A stretch of 64,000 nt of DNA, from NCBI RefSeq assembly GCF_010111755.1, contig NC_088956.1:1-64000 (forward strand), written 5' to 3'. The notes under the pieces were generated by a model, which saw only the letters and a program-made list of their open reading frames with translations, was not told the DNA's origin and ran no database searches. This document shows, piece after piece, positions 1-9,500 of this stretch (positions are counted from its first letter, which is position 1; each line of letters opens with the position of its first letter). The position numbers were made by a program, and so were the translations under genes. This stretch comes from Nakaseomyces glabratus (lineage: Eukaryota > Ascomycota > Saccharomycetes > Saccharomycetales > Saccharomycetaceae).

Positions 1-12
1 AAGAGAGAGATA

Positions 13-717
13 CAGACCCCACAGCACCCAGACCCCACAGCACCCAGACCCCACAGCACCCAGACCCCACAGCACCCAGACCCCACAGCACCCAGACCCC
101 ACAGCACCCAGACCCCACAGCACCCAGACCCCACAGCACCCAGACCCCACAGCACCCAGACCCCACAGCACCCAGACCCCACAGCACCCAGACCCCACAG
201 CACCCAGACCCCACAGCACCCAGACCCCACAGCACCCAGACCCCACAGCACCCAGACCCCACAGCACCCAGACCCCACAGCACCCAGACCCCACACCCCA
301 CCCCCCCCCCCCCACCCCACCCCACAGCACCCAGACCCCACAGCACCCAGACCCCACAGCACCCAGACCCCACAGCACCCAGACCCCACAGCACCCAGAC
401 CCCACAGCACCCAGACCCCACAGCACCCAGACCCCACAGCACCCAGACCCCACAGCACCCAGACCCCACAGCACCCAGACCCCACAGCACCCAGACCCCA
501 CAGCACCCAGACCCCACAGCACCCAGACCCCACAGCACCCAGACCCCACAGCACCCAGACCCCACAGCACCCAGACCCCACAGCACCCAGACCCCACAGC
601 ACCCAGACCCCACAGCACCCAGACCCCACAGCACCCAGACCCCACAGCACCCAGACCCCACAGCACCCAGACCCCACAGCACCCAGACCCCACAGCACCC
701 AGACCCCACAGCACCCA
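13..717. repeat. Telomeric 16-bp tandem repeat array (C-rich strand)
   Basis: About 42 near-perfect copies of a 16-bp unit run from near the first base to about 717. The G-strand reading is CTGGGTGCTGTGGGGT, the telomere repeat known for Candida glabrata. The C-rich strand reads 5'-3' from the left edge, as expected for a left chromosome end. The homogeneous unit differs from the degenerate TG1-3 telomere of S. cerevisiae. The G-rich strand contains GGGTCTGGGTG-type sequence compatible with Rap1 binding; that binding is inferred from family knowledge. The array breaks off abruptly into AT-rich unique DNA at about 718. Confidence 0.97.
295..322. other. Irregular C-rich interruption within the telomere array
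   Basis: After about 17 regular units the repeat degenerates into ACCCC-type blocks and a run of 13 C before regular units resume at about 323. No other place in the array departs from the unit. It may be a true variant patch made by an aberrant telomerase or recombination event, or a base-calling/assembly join in a repetitive array. Confidence 0.85.
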
Positions 718-1406
718 CATTACACTCCATTACCTATATTTTAGGTTGCTTTACAACCATAATATTTTGTACATTTGTTATTATATGTTTTTCATTTATT
801 CTTCTAATAAATAATTGGTAATTGGTACTGATCATATGACAGTCACCTCACACAAATATCAGGTATCCCAAAGATGTTATGGGTTACACCATTTACATAC
901 TAACCTATAAACAATACACTTTCATTGAATTATATTTGGTAGTTGTAAATTATCATTCATCATGTAGTTGACATATATATTGTATACCATTCATTTTGTT
1001 ATTCGTTGTCATATATTGGTTACTAAACAGTTACCATTATCATATTGGTATACTTGTATATTATAGTGTATGATAGTCTAAAAAGACATTTAATCATCTA
1101 TTCAAAGGTATAGATTGATATTGTTATAGCTCTTGTTCATTTTCATATATCATTTGGATTTAGTATAAACTAGTAATCTTAAATCCCATTTATAGTGGAG
1201 CCTTAGATATATATGGACATATCATATACTCTACAAATGTCTTTTCATGAATGTAGATATACGGTATCAAATATGTACAGTGAACTTTTTAATCTATCTA
1301 CATGATATTCAGGACTCATTGTGGTGCACGTTAACCTGTTTCTGATAGCTCACTTTAAACTTACCACCAGAAATCCTCTCCTCATTACCAAAATATATAT
1401 TATTGG

Positions 1407-1530
1407 AACCCTACACAACCCTATTTAACCCTAACTGTAACAGCTGCAAACCCTACTTACCCAGACAAATGAATGAAACACGAACCCTAATGCAGCCCTA
1501 AGAATTTTAGCATGCCCTATGTAACCCTAA
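1407..1530. promoter_or_regulatory. Cluster of AACCCTA boxes (candidate Tbf1 sites)
   Basis: Eight CCCTA-containing boxes lie within 124 bp: near 1407, 1417, 1427, 1449, 1483, 1494, 1513 and 1523. Six read AACCCTA. The first three are spaced exactly 10 bp apart. In S. cerevisiae, TTAGGG/AACCCTA motifs in subtelomeres are bound by Tbf1, which acts as a chromatin boundary factor. The position, about 0.7 kb inside the telomere repeats, fits that role. Binding here is inference. Confidence 0.6.
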
Positions 1531-2173
1531 AAAAGATGAAAATCTGTTCTCCAAAGATGTTTTTGTCTTCAACATAAATGTATCACAAACAGAAAAGTAA
1601 TATTCTAGGTACAAATACTGCACAGATATTGTCGTATTCATAAGCATTTATAAATTCACACATGATATTGAATTGATGTGTGTTGTGTTGTGGAGGAACT
1701 CATTGTTTCAGGGATACATATAGGAATCCTACAAGGTCATAATAACTACATAATGATAACTACATCATCTCATGTTCATTGTGAAGTAAATGTTGATAAA
1801 GTAAATACTGGTGACAAGTGATCAAGGCATATATGGGAAAGTCAAGAAAACCTCATAAAATAGACTGGATTGTTCATTTCATCCTCCTGCATAGTATTCA
1901 ACCAATGATATATTACAGTAGAAAAAGTCTTGAGTATTTCAATGGTTTCCACTCTTACAAGATTACAGTAATACATTACCATCTTAATATATACATAATA
2001 TTATCCTATCTCACAATGCAAACCATGTATGTCTAACTCCCACCATCAATCCCATCAATGAATCTTGGTCAGAGTTCAGATTCAACCAGATGAACTGCAA
2101 CATTTCAGGAAGAACTGTTGTTCTAGAGAAGAGTGGATTCTTGTACTTCAACAACGCATCGTTGAACACAACA

Positions 2174-3100
2174 TCTCGCGTTTTTCGCAACTCTCAACCA
2201 GGCTGGGTAAATCAAATTGCTTTGTCGACTGTCTCGTAGAACGCAAGGTCTCGCGTTTTTCGCAACTTAGATATCTGGATTTGCAGGACTGAGCTGGGTC
2301 CCCTGTCAAAACAATAGCATTTCAGAACAGAGACATGCTACTGTGATTCCACCCTCTCAGACAAGGCTGTTTTTGTAGGAGAAAATGGTAAATAAAAGAG
2401 ACTAGCTGCATGTATGAGGCACATATTAGATACATATTTGATTAATGTTGCATTGTAAATAAGAATAAACAACCCTTGTTGTTTATTTATTGTAGATAGT
2501 GTACATTTCTGTGTTCACTTGTGTATATTTTTTTATCATTTAAGAACTGTAATCTTATAATGGCCAACACTATATTCTTTCAGGTATTTATAACAAAATC
2601 TTAAATCATTTCAGATTAATTTACGCCACTGCTCCAAATATGGATTCACAATACAAGCTATTGCGCACATAAGAACCAATATCATCAGTAAAAACTCACC
2701 AATAAGTTTTGACTGGTAAAACCATGTACTGTAACTAATATTTACTATTTCTATTCTGGCACTCATATACGTTTAAACAATTGAAGAATCACAAAATTTG
2801 AAATTCATGTTTGGGTGCTCAAGTGCGTAATTATGAAAACTCTTCCTACACCTCCCTTCAACCTAATTGCCAACCCTGTGAAACCTTCCCTAGATGTTAG
2901 TGAAAAAGTAAGTACTCGTTCATCAATATATCCATGGTCATCTGAACATATATCGTATGATGTGCTGTTGTGGAAATGTTGGCAGGGTAACTTCGATTGG
3001 TCACGATATTTTTCGTCAAATAACTAAAGGAAATTGTTGATCAGGGTAACTTAATCTGTCAGATGACTACCGTGCACTATCACATCTCGCGTTTTTCGCA
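2174..3100 (+). repeat. Three dispersed copies of motif TCTCGCGTTTTTCGCA
   Basis: The same 16 bases occur at 2174-2189, 2249-2264 (exactly 75 bp later) and 3085-3100, all on the + strand. The first two copies share one more A. The core GCGTTTTTCGC is a small dyad (GCG/CGC around T5). A degenerate version, TCTCGTAGAACGCAA, sits at about 2232-2246. I saw no copy elsewhere in the window. Function is unknown; it could be a protein-binding site or a remnant of a subtelomeric repeat. Confidence 0.7.
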
Positions 3101-3554
3101 GCATTTGAAGTTCAATCTCAGACCACAGGTTCAAATCCATGGTTAGCCAAGATATTATAAGAAACATCAACAACAGGAAGACGCACACAATACAATAATA
3201 AAGACATAAAACAACATAAAACTTTTAGAAGAGAAAAGTAATTATAGTGTTAACTAATAGACAATATATACAAAAACTCTTGAGAATAATACTGCTCACA
3301 TTATTAATATGAGATATAGAAAACAGTACGTGAAACAAAAATAATAGCCCCAAATTACGAACAATAAATATATATTGGGAAGCTTCAGTTTTTTTTTTAC
3401 TTTAGTGTTTTTTCAGTTTTTTTTTGTTTTGTTGGACTAGAATCAATCCATTTTATCAATATTTATATTTGAAAGTAACAGCCTATCTAAAAATCATGGC
3501 TGGACGAACGTTTGTAATATTGTACATGTTGATCAGTCACAGAACTAGTACACT

Positions 3555-6500
3555 TTAGATCATACCAACAACTATTACTGCAATAATGGAGAATACCATA
3601 CCAATTGAAGTGACTCTAATTGAAGCACCCTTACCCTGTAGGACAGATGCTGTCTGTGTGCTGCTGAATCCACTGCCGAAGTTGTCAACAGAGGAACCAG
3701 ATGATAATAGAACAGTCGTGGCTGCCTGTTGACGTGATGATGGTGCTTGTCCTTGTCCTTGTCCTTGTCCTTGTCCTTGTCCTTGTTGTTGAGCTTGTGA
3801 AGGCTGAGACTGTGGTGTTTGGCTACCATGAATACCACTGACTGCAGATGCTGTATTCTTTGCAGTCTGAACAGATAAAGATCCAGATGGTACATTATTG
3901 CCTGCCGATTGGTGCACTGACCCAGAGCCAGAACCAGAGCCACTACCACCGGCTGTGCCAGCAGCTTGTGTTGGTTTTTCGTTGCCAGACCCTTGGCCAG
4001 CCACATTTTGTGACTGAGGTTTCTGAGAGTTGACAATACCACCTACACCTGCTGCTCCAGATGGATTAGATCCTGCACCGGATACTGTTGAGACTGGTGT
4101 TGCACTTGAGACAGTGCTGCCATGACTCTGGCCACCCACGGTTTGCGTTACTGTAGAAACAATTGTGTGACCGTGCTCATCAGCACCTGTGCTATGGGAT
4201 ACAACCTCGGTGAACGTGTAACCGTCCGAAACCACAGTGGTGGTGTAATCAGTCCCCACATTTGCTTTAGAAATCGAAGGTGCAGGTGCATTGGTGATCG
4301 TGGTGGTTACTGTTGTAGGATTACCATTGGAGTCGGTAGTGGTGATATGCGAAATGACATCAGTTTCGGTACTGCCATTACCCCTGTCGACTGTTGTGGT
4401 GTAGTCAGCTTCACCTCCGACAGAGACAGTGGAGATAGTAGATGTGCCTGTCCTGGTGACTCCATCGTCGCCAATAGATGGGAAGTACGAAATTACAACA
4501 ATCTTGCTACTGCCGTCATCCTCCGTCACAGTGGTTGTCACAACTGGTGGCTGTGAGTAAGGTGGAGCAGACGTGTACACGCCGTCGCCTACCTGATCGA
4601 AGGAGGCCATCGTGGTGATGTATGTAATGGTCTTCCCATCAGAGACTGTAGTAGTGACATAAGATACAACCTCTGTAATCGTGTGTCCATCTGAAATGAT
4701 CGTCGTGGTGTAGTCGGCCTCGCTACTTGGGTTGGTCAATGGGACGGTGGTCAATGGGACGGTGGTCACGATGGTGGTAGGCTTGCCGTCGGAGTCCGTG
4801 GTGGTGATGTGGGAGACGATGTCTGTGAGCACGCTGCCGTCGGAGTTGGAGACCACGGTGGTGTAGTCGGCCTCGCTACTTGGGTTGGTCAATGGGACGG
4901 TGGTCACGATGGTGGTAGGCTTGCCGTCGGAGTCCGTGGTGGTGATGTGGGAGACGATGTCTGTGAGCACGCTGCCGTCGGAGTTGGAGACCACGGTGGT
5001 GTAGTCGGCCTCGCTACTTGGGTTGGTCAATGGGACGGTGGTCAATGGGACGGTGGTCACGATGGTGGTAGGCTTGCCGTCGGAGTCCGTGGTGGTGATG
5101 TGGGAGACGATGTCTGTGAGCACGCTGCCGTCGGAGTTGGAGACGACGGTTGTTCTGTCGTGGCCGTCATCGGATGGGGATGGGTAGGTCGTCACGATGG
5201 TGGTAGGCTTGCCGTCGGAGTCCGTGGTGGTGATGTGGGAGATGATGTCAGTCTCGGAGCTGCCGTCGGAGTTGGTGACCACGGTGGTGTCCACAGAACC
5301 GGTTGGGCTTGGGACAGTGGTGACGATGGTGGTAGGCTTGCCGTTGGAGTCGGTGGTGGTGATGTGGGAGACGATGTCTGTGACCACGCTGCCGTCGGAG
5401 TTTGTCAACACAGTGGTGTAGTCAGCAGGAGTGGTGCATGGGACAGTGGTGACGATGGTGGTAGGCTTGCCGTTGGAGTCGGTGGTGGTGATGTGGGAGA
5501 CGATGTCTGTGACCACGCTGCCGTCGGAGTTTGTCAACACAGTGGTGTAGTCAGCAGGAGTGGTGCATGGGACAGTGGTGACGATGGTGGTAGGCTTGCC
5601 GTCGGAGTCCGTGGTGGTGATGTGGGAGACGATGTCTGTGAGCACGCTGCCGTCGGAGTTGGAGACCACGGTGGTGTAGTCGGCCTCGCTACTTGGGTTG
5701 GTCAATGGGACGGTGGTCAATGGGACGGTGGTCACGATGGTGGTAGGCTTGCCGTCGGAGTCCGTGGTGGTGATGTGGGAGACGATGTCTGTGAGCACGC
5801 TGCCGTCGGAGTTGGAGACCACGGTGGTGTAGTCGGCCTCGCTACTTGGGTTGGTCAATGGGACGGTGGTCAATGGGACGGTGGTCACGATGGTGGTAGG
5901 ATTGCCGTCGGAGTCCGTGGTGGTGATGTGGGAGACGATGTCTGTGAGCACGCTGCCGTCGGAGTTGGAGACCACGGTGGTGTAGTCGGCCTCGCTACTT
6001 GGGTTGGTCAATGGGACGGTGGTCAATGGGACGGTGGTCACGATGGTGGTAGGCTTGCCGTCGGAGTCCGTGGTGGTGATGTGGGAGACGATGTCTGTGA
6101 GCACGCTGCCGTCGGAGTTGGAGACCACGGTGGTGTAGTCGGCCTCGCTACTTGGGTTGGTCAATGGGACGGTGGTCAATGGGACGGTGGTGACGATGGT
6201 GGTAGGCTTGCCGTCGGAGTCCGTGGTGGTGATGTGGGAGACGATGTCTGTGAGCACGCTGCCGTCGGAGTTGGAGACCACGGTGGTGTAGTCGGCCTCG
6301 CTACTTGGGTTGGTCAATGGGACGGTGGTCAATGGGACGGTGGTCACGATGGTGGTAGGCTTGCCGTCGGAGTCCGTGGTGGTGATGTGGGAGACGATGT
6401 CTGTGAGCACGCTGCCGTCGGAGTTGGAGACGACGGTTGTTCTGTCGTGGCCGTCATCGGATGGGGATGGGTAGGTCGTCACGATGGTGGTAGGCTTGCC

Positions 6501-9500
6501 GTCGGAGTCCGTGGTGGTGATGTGGGAGACGATGTCTGTGAGCACGCTGCCGTCGGAGTTGGAGACCACGGTGGTGTAGTCGGCCTCGCTACTTGGGTTG
6601 GTCAATGGGACGGTGGTCAATGGGACGGTGGTGACGATGGTGGTAGGCTTGCCGTCGGAGTCCGTGGTGGTGATGTGGGAGACGATGTCTGTGAGCACGC
6701 TGCCGTCGGAGTTGGAGACCACGGTGGTGTAGTCGGCCTCGCTACTTGGGTTGGTCAATGGGACGGTGGTCAATGGGACGGTGGTCACGATGGTGGTAGG
6801 CTTGCCGTCGGAGTCCGTGGTGGTGATGTGGGAGACGATGTCTGTGAGCACGCTGCCGTCGGAGTTGGAGACCACGGTGGTGTAGTCGGCCTCGCTACTT
6901 GGGTTGGTCAATGGGACGGTGGTCAATGGGACGGTGGTCACGATGGTGGTAGGCTTGCCGTCGGAGTCCGTGGTGGTGATGTGGGAGACGATGTCTGTGA
7001 GCACGCTGCCGTCGGAGTTGGAGACCACGGTGGTGTAGTCGGCCTCGCTACTTGGGTTGGTCAATGGGACGGTGGTCAATGGGACGGTGGTCACGATGGT
7101 GGTAGGCTTGCCGTCGGAGTCCGTGGTGGTGATGTGGGAGACGATGTCTGTGAGCACGCTGCCGTCGGAGTTGGAGACCACGGTGGTGTAGTCGGCCTCG
7201 CTACTTGGGTTGGTCAATGGGACGGTGGTCAATGGGACGGTGGTCACGATGGTGGTAGGCTTGCCGTCGGAGTCCGTGGTGGTGATGTGGGAGACGATGT
7301 CTGTGAGCACGCTGCCGTCGGAGTTGGAGACCACGGTGGTGTAGTCGGCCTCGCTACTTGGGTTGGTCAATGGGACGGTGGTCAATGGGACGGTGGTCAC
7401 GATGGTGGTAGGCTTGCCGTCGGAGTCCGTGGTGGTGATGTGGGAGACGATGTCTGTGAGCACGCTGCCGTCGGAGTTGGAGACGACGGTTGTTCTGTCG
7501 TGGCCGTCATCAGATGGGGATGGGTAGGTCGTCACGATGGTGGTAGGCTTGCCGTCGGAGTCCGTGGTGGTGATGTGGGAGACGATGTCTGTGAGCACGC
7601 TGCCGTCGGAGTTGGAGACCACGGTGGTGTAGTCGGCCTCGCTACTTGGGTTGGTCAATGGGACGGTGGTCAATGGGACGGTGGTCACGATGGTGGTAGG
7701 CTTGCCGTCGGAGTCCGTGGTGGTGATGTGGGAGACGATGTCTGTGAGCACGCTGCCGTCGGAGTTGGAGACCACGGTGGTGTAGTCGGCCTCGCTACTT
7801 GGGTTGGTCAATGGGACGGTGGTCAATGGGACGGTGGTCACGATGGTGGTAGGCTTGCCGTCGGAGTCCGTGGTGGTGATGTGGGAGACGATGTCTGTGA
7901 GCACGCTGCCGTCGGAGTTGGAGACCACGGTGGTGTAGTCGGCCTCGCTACTTGGGTTGGTCAATGGGACGGTGGTCAATGGGACGGTGGTCACGATGGT
8001 GGTAGGCTTGCCGTCGGAGTCCGTGGTGGTGATGTGGGAGACGATGTCTGTGAGCACGCTGCCGTCGGAGTTGGAGACCACGGTGGTGTAGTCGGCCTCG
8101 CTACTTGGGTTGGTCAATGGGACGGTGGTCAATGGGACGGTGGTCACGATGGTGGTAGGCTTGCCGTCGGAGTCCGTGGTGGTGATGTGGGAGACGATGT
8201 CTGTGAGCACGCTGCCGTCGGAGTTGGAGACCACGGTGGTGTAGTCGGCCTCGCTACTTGGGTTGGTCAATGGGACGGTGGTCAATGGGACGGTGGTCAC
8301 GATGGTGGTAGGCTTGCCGTCGGAGTCCGTGGTGGTGATGTGGGAGACGATGTCTGTGAGCACGCTGCCGTCGGAGTTGGAGACCACGGTGGTGTAGTCG
8401 GCCTCGCTACTTGGGTTGGTCAATGGGACGGTGGTCAATGGGACGGTGGTCACGATGGTGGTAGGCTTGCCGTCGGAGTCCGTGGTGGTGATGTGGGAGA
8501 CGATGTCTGTGAGCACGCTGCCGTCGGAGTTGGAGACCACGGTGGTGTAGTCGGCCTCGCTACTTGGGTTGGTCAATGGGACGGTGGTCAATGGGACGGT
8601 GGTCACGATGGTGGTAGGCTTGCCGTCGGAGTCCGTGGTGGTGATGTGGGAGACGATGTCTGTGAGCACGCTGCCGTCGGAGTTGGAGACCACGGTGGTG
8701 TAGTCGGCCTCGCTACTTGGGTTGGTCAATGGGACGGTGGTCACGATGGTGGTAGGCTTGCCGTCGGAGTCCGTGGTGGTGATGTGGGAGACGATGTCTG
8801 TGAGCACGCTGCCGTCGGAGTTGGAGACGACGGCTGTTCTGTCGTGGCCGTCATCAGATGGGGATGGGTAGGTCGTCACGATGGTGGTAGGCTTGCCGTC
8901 GGAGTCCGTGGTGGTGATGTGAGAGACGATGTCTGTGAGCACGCTGCCGTCGGAGTTGGAGACCACGGTGGTGTAGTCGACCTCGCTACTTAAATTAGGC
9001 CTTATTTTTGAGGATGTTTCCGTTTTTGATTCTGTGGAGAAGAATGCATTTTCACTGGTATAACTATTTTTTTTAGATGTTGTTTCTTTCGTTTTTGTGG
9101 TTGTGGTTGAAGGTAACGACAGAGACTCACTAATGTGCGAAGAATAAGTTGTAGGTAATTTTTGTGAATTTGAGGCCGTTATAGTTGATGAAGTGGATAA
9201 TGTGCTTATCGTTACACATTTATTTCCTAAAGGATCATAGAATCCAGACCCACATTTATTGGTTGTTGTTGACGCACCGCATGGAATCCCTATATGATAA
9301 ATTGTTTTTGTGATCGGAATTATATTTGTGGCTTCGGTTTCCGTTTTATAGTCAACGTCAAGAATTGTAGATTCATCAACCGAGGCGCATGATGTGTTAT
9401 AATAGATAAGGGCAGGACACCCTAAATCGGTATCATCAAGAGAAAAAAAGTACTCAGAAAAGTCAGTAACAATTTCTTCACTAAATTCTGTCATCAATGT

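Larger units (their letters stand above)
718..3554. other. Subtelomeric gene-free region
   Basis: AT-rich sequence between the telomere and the end of the first adhesin gene. Only short open frames without ATG starts or protein-like character occur. It contains the AACCCTA-box cluster at 1407-1530 and three copies of a CGCG-containing 16-mer. The last 200 bases (about 3390-3430) hold T-runs that would lie just downstream of the adhesin stop codon on the opposite strand. No Y'-like helicase, transposon or RNA gene was seen. Confidence 0.7.

Noticed and set aside
1818..2292. Two short open frames in the subtelomere (72 and 75 codons)
   Set aside because: Non-ATG starts; the repeated SRFSQL peptide is only the translation of the duplicated 16-mer motif.
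3100..3175. tRNA-like box B (GGTTCAAATCC) at about 3128
   Set aside because: No T-stem pairing, no acceptor or anticodon arm around it.
3575..4042. 155-codon frame overlapping the 3' end of the EPA-type gene in another phase
   Set aside because: Low-complexity translation of the Gly/Ser/Gln-rich stalk; the EPA frame ends in a proper GPI signal and is the real one.
4809..8993. 1394-codon open frame on the + strand opposite the EPA-type repeats
   Set aside because: It exists only because the repeat unit lacks stops in the antisense phase; it is a Gly/Val/Asp-rich monotone ending exactly where the repeats end, with no leader, domain or promoter.
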